Part shown: positions 8,758-16,798 of the stretch, one piece after another
Layout: every line of letters begins with the position of its first letter
Numbering within the stretch: position 1 is the first letter of the stretch
From: JANQIV01 sp050117315
Lineage (GTDB): Bacteria > Bacteroidota > Ignavibacteria > Ignavibacteriales > Melioribacteraceae
Assembly (NCBI GenBank): GCA_050117315.1
Contig: JASFMY010000100.1
Coordinates: 1 to 26,092 of the forward strand
Direction of reading: 5' to 3'
DNA length: 26,092 nt
Notes under the pieces: model-generated
Told to the model about the DNA's origin: nothing
Seen by the model: the letters and a program-made list of their open reading frames with translations, nothing else
Database searches by the model: none
Made by a program: the position numbers and the translations under genes

Positions 8758-9050
8758 TTTTAAATGAATTTTAAGGTCACATCCCATTTCAATATTAATA
8801 ATATCTTTTGCATTCCTTCCCCTTTTAAAATATTCATTTTTAACATTTTATAAAATATATAAATTAATTAACCATACCATGGAGTACTTCACATCCCATC
8901 CTGATACATATAACAACTTCCTTCATAAGTTTACAAAAAGGTAAGCTTTCTCTTATGCATATTCATTTTTAATATATAACTCTAACTTGCTGTCATATAA
9001 GAGATTTCATATAAACACTTCATCTGTTAAGGGAACTACCTGGGACTTTT
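8758..9050. other. AT-rich intergenic region, no gene seen
   Basis: No open frame, RNA gene or clear repeat is visible in this stretch between the tracrRNA terminator and the dispersed repeat. A promoter for something to the right is possible but cannot be identified. Confidence 0.6.
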
Positions 9051-9850
9051 CAGCATAAAAAGCATTTAAATGAAGCCGCCGGACACCCTACGGCTGTAAA
9101 GATTTTTCAATTAACATCTATAAGCAATTTACAGTAAGTATTATTCCGTTTTGCATATATTTACCCTGAATTATGCATTGGAAAGCACATAATTTAAAAC
9201 AATAGGTTCCCTAAATATTTTCTAATGCAATGCATTTGAAATGGTTAAAACCGGAATTGCCGCAAAATCTTATTTTATAAATAATTACAGGAATTCTTCA
9301 TCCCCTAATGCATAATCTGGGTTTAAAACAGCTCAAATCGTTTTTCTGAAATTTCTGTTAAGGGCAATACCACACTAAAAAGTGCCGGGGGGTACTTAAA
9401 AGAAACTCGCGAGACTCTAAAAGAATCAAATTAATCTCTCAAAGAAACTCGCGAGACTCTAAAAGAATCAAATTAATCTCTCAAAGAAACTCGCGAGACT
9501 CTAAAAGAATCAAATTAATCTCTCAAAGAAACTCACGAGACTCTAAAAGAATCAAATTAATCTCTCAAAGAAACTCGCGAGACTCTAAAAGAATCAAATT
9601 AATCTCTCAAAGAAACTCACGAGACTCTAAAAGAATCAAATTAATCTCTCAAAGAAACTCTCGCGAGACTCTAAAAGAGTCAAATTAATCTCTCAAAGAA
9701 ACTCGCGAGACTCTAAAAGAGTCAAATTAATCTCTCAAAGAGTCTCGCAAGTCTCTCAGAGAGTCAAACTAATAACCTTTTGCTTCAAAATTCTGCCTTT
9801 TAGATTCAAATTTGAAGCTAAAAGACTAAATCTTCAGGCTTATAGCTTCA
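9051..9850. repeat. Dispersed non-coding repeat element, copy 1 (long form)
   Basis: This block reappears at 25063-25567 in the same orientation and is nearly identical outside the tandem array. Both copies start at CAGCATAAAAAGCATTT and end at TATAGCTTCA. The 295-bp length difference equals seven 42-bp tandem units. Inside, inverted sequences ACCCTGAATTATGCATT (9163-9179) and AATGCATAATCTGGGT (9307-9322) mark a 160-bp MITE-like sub-element. No open frame of note occurs. Confidence 0.9.
9399..9760. repeat. 42-bp tandem repeat, about 9 units
   Basis: Eight near-identical units, each containing AAACTCGCGAGACTCTAAAA and then GAATCAAATTAATCTCT, are followed by one diverged unit. Most differences are single bases (GCGAG/ACGAG, GAATC/GAGTC) and one unit has a 2-bp insertion. 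Units abut with no unique spacer, so this is a minisatellite and not a CRISPR. Each unit carries a TCGCGA-centred palindrome. Confidence 0.92.
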
Positions 9851-9925
9851 ACCCTAATTATGCATTAGAGTTTCTGCAAAATTAGATATCTAAACGTTTT
9901 GTCGACCGGCCTGCCTCGCCGGCAT

Positions 9926-10059
9926 GGCAATGCTGTCAACTTAAGACTATATTGTTATATATGAGTCATTCCCGAGTGCCTTTATCGGGAATCTTGCAGC
10001 AAAATAGATTCCGTGTAAACCCATCACGGAATGTCAATCCTTAAGTTGACAGCATTGCC
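9926..10059. mobile_element. MITE-like element with 20-bp perfect inverted ends
   Basis: GGCAATGCTGTCAACTTAAG at 9926-9945 is exactly inverted at 10040-10059. Between them are two hairpins, ATTCCCGA...TCGGGAAT and ATTCCGTG...CACGGAAT. The whole is 134 bp and non-coding. Confidence 0.8.
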
Positions 10060-10124
10060 GCCGGCATGGCGGGAGGGAGAAATCTTTGAAATCGTACTCT
10101 AATTGAAAGATATCCCGCCAAAAA

Positions 10125-10324
10125 GGGTGTGTTGCATAACTCAATTAGGTGCTTCAATAGCCACGTGCTTCAGCACGTTGGAAATAAGAAACCGAATAGA
10201 ACCCGGGCTTTAGCCCAAATATTAGAGAAAATTGGGCTAAAGCCCAGAGTTTTTGTTGAGACTTATTGTCCACGACCTGAAAGGTCGTGGCTATGATTAT
10301 TTATTTTAGTTATGCAACACACCC
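10125..10324. mobile_element. MITE-like element with 17-bp perfect inverted ends
   Basis: GGGTGTGTTGCATAACT at 10125-10141 is exactly inverted at 10308-10324. The 200-bp interior is packed with hairpins: CGTGCTTCAGCACG, GGGCTTTAGCCC facing GGGCTAAAGCCC, and CCACGACCTGAAAGGTCGTGG. There is no coding frame. Confidence 0.85.
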
Positions 10325-10461
10325 AAAAGACGGCGGACAGGCTCACCCAAAAAACGGGTTCGAAATGTCTTTTTATTTTGCAAAAACTTTATTATTTGTA
10401 ACTCATTGAAACTAAATCTATCACTAATTTCTTTCTTTTCTTTTTGCATAATTCGGGTTAA

Positions 10462-10557
10462 ACAAATAATAACATTACTCTACTGTTTCGCTACTAACCG
10501 AACTTGTTTTGGATCTTCTAAACCGGCTTTTCAAATCATCATATATAGTTTTTGAAT
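10462..10557 (-). pseudogene. Truncated 3' end of the gene at 25581-26063
   Basis: Read on the - strand this encodes ...SKTIYDDLKSRFRRSKTSS... and stops at 10475-10477. It matches the C-terminal residues SKTIYEDLKTRFKKTKTSS of the intact protein at the right edge of the window. The match breaks off at about 10557, leaving only the last 27 or so codons without any start. It lies in the same order and orientation relative to the dispersed repeat as the intact gene does. Confidence 0.85.
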
Positions 10558-10595
10558 AAGTATAAATTTAGTAAAACAACAAAATTCTCAATGAG

Positions 10596-10630
10596 AAATT
10601 TTTTGCAACCTTTTTTGCTATTTTGCATTA
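10596..10630 (+). promoter_or_regulatory. Candidate ECF-type promoter of the sigma operon
   Basis: AATTTTTTGCAACCTTTTTT (GCAACC at 10605-10610), then 14 nt after GCAACC the sequence GCATTA (10625-10630). The same arrangement, with the same spacing, occurs before the PDZ gene at 12421-12454. GCAACC resembles ECF -35 elements. The sigma ATG follows only 8 nt after the -10-like box, so the transcript could be leaderless. Confidence 0.5.
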
Positions 10631-10638
10631 ATTGGTAT

Positions 10639-11283
10639 ATGGCCAATAATTTAGATACTATTGCAATAGATAAAAACATTGGTAATTCGTTGGATAATTT
10701 TCCCGGGAGTGAAAAAGAATTAGTTGAAAAAGCTAAGAGCGATCCTCTTTCTTTCGGCAAACTTTATGATATGAATTACGATTCGGTTTTTAGGTATATC
10801 CTTTACCGGACTGCCGATATTGAGCTTGCAAAAGAACTGACTTCTCAGACGTTTTATAATGCGCTCAGTAAGATATGGTCATTTAAATGGAAGAATATTC
10901 CTTTCTCTGCCTGGTTAATTAGAATTGCTTCTAATGAAGTTAACGGGCATTATAGAAAAATTAAAAATAAAACTAATTTATCTATTGAAGACAACCATGA
11001 ATATTTGAGCAATATTAAAGAAGAGGAAAACTATTTTTCGAATTCGGAAAACCTGGAAACCGATGATCTGTTAAAAGCAAAATTGAACAAAATGCTGCTA
11101 CAGTTAAAACCCAGATACCAGGAAGTAATCGTGTTAAGATATTTCGAAGAAAAACCGATAAAAGAAATTTCAATGATTTTAAATAAAAACGAAGGAACAG
11201 TTAAATCACTTATTCACCGCGGATTAAATTTATTGAAATCAAGGATTGGCGCTAAGTTTTACAGCGAGGTAGTAAATGGATAA
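10639..11283 (+). CDS. RNA polymerase ECF-family sigma factor
   Basis: This protein is expected to direct RNA polymerase to a small regulon. From the chosen ATG it has 214 aa. Region 2 is seen in LYDMNYDSVFRYILYRT... and FSAWLIRIASNEVNGHYRK. Region 4, a helix-turn-helix, is KPRYQEVIVLRYFEEKPIKE followed by LNKNEGTVKSLIHRGLNLLK. An in-frame ATG at 10552 would add 29 residues, but these would span the candidate promoter and the edge of the truncated pseudogene, so the start at 10639 (MANNLDTIAIDKN) is preferred. No Shine-Dalgarno is visible there. The stop overlaps the anti-sigma start (ATGGATAA), a sign of coupled translation. Confidence 0.88.
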   Translation: MANNLDTIAIDKNIGNSLDNFPGSEKELVEKAKSDPLSFGKLYDMNYDSVFRYILYRTADIELAKELTSQTFYNALSKIWSFKWKNIPFSAWLIRIASNEVNGHYRKIKNKTNLSIEDNHEYLSNIKEEENYFSNSENLETDDLLKAKLNKMLLQLKPRYQEVIVLRYFEEKPIKEISMILNKNEGTVKSLIHRGLNLLKSRIGAKFYSEVVNG

Positions 11284-12421
11284 TAAAAAAATTGAAGATT
11301 TGTTAAAGTCTTCCAAACCCAAGGTAGAAATAGACAACCGGCACAAAGAAGGATTGAGAAGAGATTTACTCAACTCGAATAAATTTGGTAAACAGCCCGG
11401 TGTCATATTTACCAAAAATAAAGTGATTCTTGCATTATCTTTAGCAATTGCAATTATAATAGTAATTTCCAATCCCGGGTTTGAAGAAAAGGAAATTTCC
11501 GCAGCAGAACTGGTTGACAAAGTGAAAGCAAACTATGCCGGGTTTAATATTGCAGATCAACTGAATATTGTAAACAGTGATTTAAAGATCTACGGAGTTA
11601 ATAACGAAGAAATTGAACTTGATGTTACCAGGAAAATAAATTTTTTTAAAGATCAGCAAAGACTTACATTGTTAATAAAATCTACCTGTGAAGTACTGGA
11701 TGATTACATAATTACCGGAAAGAATTTATACAGAACCAAGGAGCCAAAGATTGATTTCCAATTTAATGTTCCGGGTGATGATATAAGCAGTATAGTTACT
11801 TCATTTAATTGTGCTTACAGTACTGATTCAGCTTCAAGCACAGGAGTAATTGTAGAGAGGATAGAAAACTGCGACTCGTATATAATTTATAAAAGCAAAT
11901 CCAATAATCCAGAATTGGGTTCTAATAAAGAATATAAATTAAAAGTTGATGAAGAAGTTGACATAGTTCAATATTTAAGAGATAATCCCGTTAATATAGC
12001 CGGAACATTAACCCCCGGGAATATCAAAAAAATCAATGTAAATCATGATAATGATTTAGTAACCATAGAAGTGGAAAAAGATATCAAACCGAAAGAATAT
12101 AAAATTTACATAAAAGATTTGGCAACAGGTACTGAAAATCAAGAAGATTCGAGCATGAGTTTTTTCTTCGAAATTAATCATGCAAATGTTGACTCACTTG
12201 TAAGTGCAGAAATAGAACAAAAGAATGTAACTAAAATTCAAACCGTTACTGTTGTTTCTGAAACCGGGGAAATAGTACACGTTAAATATGAAATAAGTAG
12301 AAAAGGTGAAGTAAAAAAGCTATCCGAGCAGTCATTTAATGAAATTAAACAAAGCAGCAAATCCGCATCCGAATTTGATATAAATAAAAACGGCTTTGAG
12401 TATTCTTACAAAATAAAATAA
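11276..12421 (+). CDS. Putative membrane-anchored anti-sigma factor
   Basis: The 381-aa product overlaps the sigma gene by 8 bp. It has a cytoplasmic N-terminus of about 45 residues (KVEIDNRHKEGLRRDLLNS, the sort of helix that binds sigma), one membrane helix (VILALSLAIAIIIVISNPGF, about 50-70), and a large extracytoplasmic domain rich in beta-strand patterns with no motif I recognise. No zinc-binding HxxxCxxC motif is present. Anti-sigma function is inferred from position and topology. A periplasmic lipid- or protein-sensing domain is possible but not shown. Confidence 0.65.
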   Translation: MDNKKIEDLLKSSKPKVEIDNRHKEGLRRDLLNSNKFGKQPGVIFTKNKVILALSLAIAIIIVISNPGFEEKEISAAELVDKVKANYAGFNIADQLNIVNSDLKIYGVNNEEIELDVTRKINFFKDQQRLTLLIKSTCEVLDDYIITGKNLYRTKEPKIDFQFNVPGDDISSIVTSFNCAYSTDSASSTGVIVERIENCDSYIIYKSKSNNPELGSNKEYKLKVDEEVDIVQYLRDNPVNIAGTLTPGNIKKINVNHDNDLVTIEVEKDIKPKEYKIYIKDLATGTENQEDSSMSFFFEINHANVDSLVSAEIEQKNVTKIQTVTVVSETGEIVHVKYEISRKGEVKKLSEQSFNEIKQSSKSASEFDINKNGFEYSYKIK

Positions 12422-12454
12422 TTTTTTTGCAACCTTTTTAGTCTTCCCGCATTT
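12421..12454 (+). promoter_or_regulatory. Candidate ECF-type promoter of the PDZ/export operon
   Basis: ATTTTTTTGCAACCTTTTTA (GCAACC at 12429-12434), 14 nt, then GCATTT (12449-12454), matching the motif before the sigma gene. The start codon follows about 38 nt downstream with a good AAGGAG. It suggests the sigma factor controls the downstream operon. Confidence 0.55.
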
Positions 12455-12492
12455 ACTAATCAAATTATCTTTTAGATAACTAAGGAGATAAA

Positions 12493-12897
12493 ATGAAAAG
12501 GATATTTTTCATAATGGGTGTATTATTCCTTTTTACAAACCTTCATGCTCAAAAGCGCATGATTCTGACCCCGGACAAAGCAGTAATATTCGGTGAATTA
12601 GGTACTGTGGTTATGTTTGAAAAAGATTTAAGAATCGCACTTGATGTTAACCCGGAAAGAATAGATGAAGCATATAAAGAGGTTGATCTGAAAGAAGGGG
12701 ACTTAATTTTATTTGCAAACGGTAAAAAAGTAGAAACTATAAATGAGTTGAAAGAAATATACGAAGGTACAGAACCCGGTAAAGAAGTGAAACTCGGTAT
12801 TCAGCGTGGTGATAATAGATCTATTGTGTCATTTGTCCGTTCCGATAAAGTTGCTCCGGGCTTTAAGATTCAAAGAAAGGAAGGCGACGAACAGTAA
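12493..12897 (+). CDS. Exported PDZ-domain protein
   Basis: This 134-aa protein starts with a clear signal peptide (MKRIFFIMGVLFLFTNLHAQ). A single PDZ-like domain covers most of the rest: the LGTVVMFEKDLRIALDV strand region, then VDLKEGDLILFANGKKVETI (the usual GD-x-I-x-x-x-NG-x-x-V core), and EPGKEVKLGIQRGD. It has no protease domain, so it may bind exposed C-termini or scaffold partners in the periplasm. It has the ribosome site AAGGAG and is the first gene after the candidate ECF promoter. The next gene begins 25 nt downstream, so the two are likely co-transcribed. Confidence 0.8.
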   Translation: MKRIFFIMGVLFLFTNLHAQKRMILTPDKAVIFGELGTVVMFEKDLRIALDVNPERIDEAYKEVDLKEGDLILFANGKKVETINELKEIYEGTEPGKEVKLGIQRGDNRSIVSFVRSDKVAPGFKIQRKEGDEQ

Positions 12898-12922
12898 TCG
12901 GGATAAAATCTTAAAGCGGGAC

Positions 12923-14416
12923 ATGGATATGTATAATGTTAAAATTTTTGTGACGGCAATTTTTGTGATGTTTCAGATTATTTATTCACAAGGAGCCGGT
13001 TCGTATTACAACCCCAAAGACGACAAGTACAGGCTGCTCGGGTTAAAAAGAGCAAAAGAACTTTTTGAAGTTGCAAGAGCGGAATTCGAAAGAGAACAAC
13101 AGTTGTTTACTAAAGGTTTAATCTCATCAAAGGAATTTGACCAGGCAAAGATGACTTTTGCAGATGCCGAAGTAAATTACCAGCAAGCTCTCTTGGCATT
13201 GTTGTTTGAACAGCAGTATGTATCTGTTGTTGAAGCGATTAAATACCAGGCTAAAGACGGCAAAAAACACGTTCGGCTTACAGTGGCCAACTCCTCGGGC
13301 GGAGGTGGAGAGTTTAAGAAATTGATTAATATTGATGACGAACTATTTAAATCACTTCAACCCGAGGTTGTAAATGACGTTTACCTTTCATTATTGAATG
13401 ACGATAACGCGATAATAAGCAGACCTTACGAAATAAAAATAGAAGAGCTGGTGTTTGGAAAACCTGTTACTGTTGACTTTACTCTTCTCCAGGACCTTGA
13501 TGCAGTAACCGTAAACATGATTTACGGAAGCGGCAGCGTTCGCGCACCTAAAATATTTCTTCAAAAAGATGAATCGGAAAATAAAGTTGTACTGCAGTCT
13601 GAACAGTTTTCACAGGTAGAGGAACTTGGAGAAGCTGCAACGTACAACATGACAATGGAATTGTTCAGCGGTTCGGTAAATACTTATAAACTGGAAGTGC
13701 TGAATCTTCCCAAGCAAATAAACAGGTATTTTGTTGACGCTTCAACACAGGCAAGGTTAAGCCAGTTTAAGTTCACGGAATCATCGCAAACCAAGAATGC
13801 CGGCCTGCAAGTCTTCTTACCCGACAGACCTACAAGTGAAGTTAAGGTTGATGTGCCAATTGAATTTTTTGTCATGGCAATTCCAAATGATTATCCGGGC
13901 AAGATTGATAACGATAAACAGTGGACTGAAAATCAAATTGAGCAACTGGGATTTGGTTATTTAAAACTTGAACTCATTCCAAGGGGTATTGGAGATTTAA
14001 TCGTCAAAGCTCCGCAGCTTTACTTTACAATTCTGCCCGGTGAAAAAGTTGAAGTATCCGTTGACGTTGTAAACGAAGGCTCCAGGGCACTTAACAATGT
14101 TGAGTTTGAAATTGATCTTCCTTTGAACTGGACAAAAGAAGTAAACCCGAGAATTATTCAGAACCTTGATATCCGCGAAGAGAAAAGGGTTGTATTCCGG
14201 TTCATTCCGCCTGAAGAAATTACCGTAGGTAAATATGATATCCGGATTAGAGCCACTTCCTTATCCGACGAACAGGTAGTACGCGCCGAGGATAAAACGG
14301 TTACTGTTCAAGTTAACCAGCAGGCTAATGTAATAGGTACAATAATCATAGTACTTGTAATAATAGGGATTATTGGCGGCATTGTAGTTTTCGGAATTAA
14401 GTTAACAAGAAAATAG
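12923..14416 (+). CDS. Exported coiled-coil/CARDB-like protein with C-terminal membrane anchor
   Basis: From the ATG at 12923 the product is 497 aa. It has a signal peptide (about 1-22, ending IIYSQ) and then a helical hairpin (about 40-90: LKRAKELFEVARAEFEREQQ, LFTKGLISSKEFDQAK, EVNYQQALLALL) like those of HlyD-type adaptor proteins. A middle beta-rich region follows. Near the C-terminus is a CARDB/NPCBM-associated-like fold with the VDVVNEGSRALNNVEFEIDLP and GKYDIRIRATS signatures, then one membrane helix (VIGTIIIVLVIIGIIGGIVVF) and a short basic tail. A longer frame starts at 12806 but would overlap the PDZ gene and lose the signal peptide. With the ABC genes just downstream it may be the periplasmic part of an exporter. 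Exact function unknown. Confidence 0.7.
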   Translation: MDMYNVKIFVTAIFVMFQIIYSQGAGSYYNPKDDKYRLLGLKRAKELFEVARAEFEREQQLFTKGLISSKEFDQAKMTFADAEVNYQQALLALLFEQQYVSVVEAIKYQAKDGKKHVRLTVANSSGGGGEFKKLINIDDELFKSLQPEVVNDVYLSLLNDDNAIISRPYEIKIEELVFGKPVTVDFTLLQDLDAVTVNMIYGSGSVRAPKIFLQKDESENKVVLQSEQFSQVEELGEAATYNMTMELFSGSVNTYKLEVLNLPKQINRYFVDASTQARLSQFKFTESSQTKNAGLQVFLPDRPTSEVKVDVPIEFFVMAIPNDYPGKIDNDKQWTENQIEQLGFGYLKLELIPRGIGDLIVKAPQLYFTILPGEKVEVSVDVVNEGSRALNNVEFEIDLPLNWTKEVNPRIIQNLDIREEKRVVFRFIPPEEITVGKYDIRIRATSLSDEQVVRAEDKTVTVQVNQQANVIGTIIIVLVIIGIIGGIVVFGIKLTRK

Positions 14417-14425
14417 AGGTTGATA

Positions 14426-15187
14426 ATGGAAAACTCTTTTAACAATTGCCCAATGCTTGAAGCAATAAATTTATCAAAAAGATATGAAGACGGGCTGCTG
14501 GCTTTGGACAACGTGAACTTTTCAGTTTTACCGGGACAAATTTTTGCGATGCTCGGCGGGAACGGCGCAGGTAAAACAACAACTATAAATATATTTTTGA
14601 ATCTGATTGAGCCGACTTCCGGTGTTGCTAAAATAGACGGAATAGTAACTCACAAAGAACCTTTGACGGCAAAACGGAAAGTATCGTATGTGTCTGAAAA
14701 TGTTATGCTTTACCCCGAATTTACCGCTTTACAGAACCTTGATTTCTTTTCAAAGATCGGCGGAAAAAATAATTACACGAAAGATGATTACAGGAAAGTA
14801 CTGCTGCAGGTTGGTTTAGAGGAAGAAGCACACGACAAAAGATTAAAAGGTTTTTCTAAAGGAATGCGGCAAAAATGCGGAATTGCTATCTCTATTTTAA
14901 AAGATTCGCCTGCAATTTTATTGGATGAACCTACTTCCGGGCTTGACCCAAAAGCAGGCCTGGAGTTTGTGAATTTATTAAACGAGTTAAAAAATAAAGG
15001 CAAAGCAATTCTTATGTCAACCCACGATATCTTCAGGGCAAAAGAAACAGCAGACTTTATCGGGATAATGAACAACGGCAAACTTGTTATGATGAAAACT
15101 AAAGAGGAACTGGCGAATGAAGATCTTGAAAAACTTTATGTTGAACACATGTCCGGTTACATGGAAAAGGTAGAGTTATGTCAATAA
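14426..15187 (+). CDS. ABC transporter ATP-binding protein
   Basis: This is the ATPase of an ABC exporter, acting on the cytoplasmic face of the membrane. The 253-aa protein has Walker A GGNGAGKT (44-51), signature FSKGMRQ (143-149, a variant of LSGGQ common in ABC-2 systems), Walker B ILLDEPTSGLD (164-174) and the switch histidine in LMSTHD. I used the ATG at 14426; a TTG two codons earlier is possible. The ribosome site is AGAGG. It follows the CARDB-like gene by 9 nt, which supports one operon. A 135-bp MITE lies between this gene and the permeases it presumably works with. Confidence 0.93.
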   Translation: MENSFNNCPMLEAINLSKRYEDGLLALDNVNFSVLPGQIFAMLGGNGAGKTTTINIFLNLIEPTSGVAKIDGIVTHKEPLTAKRKVSYVSENVMLYPEFTALQNLDFFSKIGGKNNYTKDDYRKVLLQVGLEEEAHDKRLKGFSKGMRQKCGIAISILKDSPAILLDEPTSGLDPKAGLEFVNLLNELKNKGKAILMSTHDIFRAKETADFIGIMNNGKLVMMKTKEELANEDLEKLYVEHMSGYMEKVELCQ

Positions 15188-15210
15188 TAAAGTGTTGTAA
15201 ACTCCAAGAT

Positions 15211-15345
15211 TGTCATTTCGAAGGAGCGTTTTGTGTGACTGAGAAATCCCTATCTGTACGGGGTTCAGATTTAGGCTTCGCTGAACTCGCAAGCTCGGTT
15301 CTCACCCCAATACTCTGCGGCGGATCGCGGAGATTTGAAATGACA
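15211..15345. mobile_element. MITE-like palindromic element inside the ABC operon
   Basis: TGTCATTTCGAA (15211-15222) faces TTTGAAATGACA (15334-15345), inverted with one mismatch. The interior has GACTGAGAAATCC and GGAGATTT motifs seen in widespread non-autonomous repeats. It fills most of the 202-bp gap between the ATPase and the first permease, so the transcript must read through it. Confidence 0.75.
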
Positions 15346-15389
15346 TCACAAATGTGACAAGTCAATAGTATGAAAACTCAGGAGAAGAA

Positions 15390-16781
15390 ATGTTTAAGAC
15401 TTTGCTCCAAAAAGAAATAAACGAAATCATCCGCACAAAAAAGTTTCTTATAAGCTTTGTATTCTGTTCAATTCTTATTTTGCTTACCTTTTACGTCGGG
15501 GCGAATTCATACTTCGTAAACAAATACCAGTATGATGCTGCGGTTGATGAAAACTTAAGAGCTATGAAAGGTATAACAGACTGGCGGATGATAAACCATA
15601 AAATATTTTTACCTCCCCGGCCCCTGGCTTACTTGGTTTCAGGTATATCTAACGACATAGGACGCAACATTAGTATAAAAGGACGGGGCGAAATAACTCC
15701 TGAAGATAGCAAATACAACGAAGACCCTATTTATGCTGCGTTCCGTTTTCTTGATCTAAATTTTTTATTCCAGGTAATCCTTTCATTATTTGCTATTCTT
15801 TTAACTTACAATGCCGTGAACGGTGAAAAGGAATTGGGCACATTGCGATTGATATTCTCAAATTCAGTTCCGAGGGATAAATATATTTTGGCAAAAATAT
15901 CCGGGTCGTTTATTGCGATAACAATTCCACTGCTTATTCCTTTTTTACTGGGCAGTTTAATTTTAGTTATTACCGGTGTGCCCATGGGATCAAGTGAATG
16001 GCTGAAATTAGGATTAATAATTTTTACCGGCTTTACTTTTTACGGGACATTTTTAACTCTTTCTGTTTTTGTTTCAACAATTACTGCAAAATCTTCAAAT
16101 TCATTTTTGTTTTTACTTGTTGCATGGGTCGTAATGATACTTATCATCCCGCGTGCTTCGGTATTGATAGCGGGTAATTCCGTAGATGTACCTTCAGTAG
16201 ATGAAATCAATTCAAAGAAAAGCGCTTATGCAATCCAGACAATGGATGAAACCATTACTAAAATGAACTCATTTCAACCGGAAAACATGGATAATCTTAT
16301 GAATGAGTTTGGTGAATTTATGGATAAAATAGATGCGGAAAGAGAAGAAAAATTAAATTCATATTATGAAAAACTCGAACAGGAAAGATTTAACATGCAG
16401 AAAGTACAGGCGGATTTATCCTTTTTAATTTCAAGAGTGTCGCCTGCTTCCACGTTTCAATTTGCCGTAACAGCAATTGCAGGAACTTCGCTTGAGTTAA
16501 TTAACAGTTATAAAGAGCAGGCAAAAGAATATCAAAAAGTGTACGCTAATTTTGAAATTGAAAAAACCGGCGGGGCATCTTCATCAGGTATAGTGATGAT
16601 TGTTGAAGGCCCGGAAGAGAAAGAAATAAATCCGGCGGAACTTCCCAAGTTTAAGTTCAGCAGTCCTACTTTTGCAAATGTTTTATCCGGTTCAATAATT
16701 GATATCGGTTTGCTGCTAATATTTAATCTGCTGTTCTTCGCCGGATCAATTGTTTCGTTTATAAAATTTGATTTAAGATAA
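15390..16781 (+). CDS. ABC-2 type transporter permease (first paralogue)
   Basis: This 463-aa membrane protein has six or so hydrophobic segments: one near residues 19-42, four between about 123 and 261, and one near the C-terminus (434-458). Two large loops carry polar sequence; the loop at about 262-430 includes a coiled, charged stretch (FMDKIDAEREEKLNSYYEKL). LFAILLTYNAVNGEKELGTL, then RLIFSNSVPRDKYILAK, is the typical ABC-2 coupling region. The AGGAG ribosome site is good. It is paralogous to the next gene and is the likely partner of the ATPase at 14426. The substrate is not readable from sequence. Confidence 0.88.
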   Translation: MFKTLLQKEINEIIRTKKFLISFVFCSILILLTFYVGANSYFVNKYQYDAAVDENLRAMKGITDWRMINHKIFLPPRPLAYLVSGISNDIGRNISIKGRGEITPEDSKYNEDPIYAAFRFLDLNFLFQVILSLFAILLTYNAVNGEKELGTLRLIFSNSVPRDKYILAKISGSFIAITIPLLIPFLLGSLILVITGVPMGSSEWLKLGLIIFTGFTFYGTFLTLSVFVSTITAKSSNSFLFLLVAWVVMILIIPRASVLIAGNSVDVPSVDEINSKKSAYAIQTMDETITKMNSFQPENMDNLMNEFGEFMDKIDAEREEKLNSYYEKLEQERFNMQKVQADLSFLISRVSPASTFQFAVTAIAGTSLELINSYKEQAKEYQKVYANFEIEKTGGASSSGIVMIVEGPEEKEINPAELPKFKFSSPTFANVLSGSIIDIGLLLIFNLLFFAGSIVSFIKFDLR

Positions 16782-16798
16782 ATTTACCCGGAGGAATA

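Larger units (their letters stand above)
9851..10461. mobile_element. Composite MITE-like insertion with imperfect terminal inverted repeats
   Basis: The segment begins ACCCTAATTATGCA and ends TGCATAATTCGGGTT, an imperfect inverted pair. The related locus at 25568 lacks it: there the dispersed repeat runs straight into the 3' end of the neighbouring gene, giving an empty site. TTCAA on the left and TTAAA on the right could be a diverged target duplication. Two smaller inverted-repeat elements are nested inside. There is no transposase, so movement would need one in trans. Confidence 0.7.

Noticed and set aside
9321..9332. GTTTAAAACAGC, 12-nt match to the CRISPR repeat 3' end (also at 25334-25345)
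   Set aside because: The two hits are homologous copies of one dispersed element, the 12-mer is AT-rich and straddles a MITE-like inverted end, so chance is likely.
9399..9760. A second CRISPR array
   Set aside because: The 42-bp units abut each other without unique spacers.
10552..10638. Extended N-terminus for the sigma factor from 10552
   Set aside because: The extra 29 residues are hydrophobic, unlike sigma factors, and cover the candidate promoter and pseudogene edge.
10539..10760. 73-aa frame on the - strand
   Set aside because: It runs antisense to the sigma gene start and ends in repeat debris; no ribosome site or recognisable protein features.
12806..12922. Start of the CARDB-like protein at 12806
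   Set aside because: It would overlap the PDZ gene by 92 bp and bury the signal peptide that begins at 12923.
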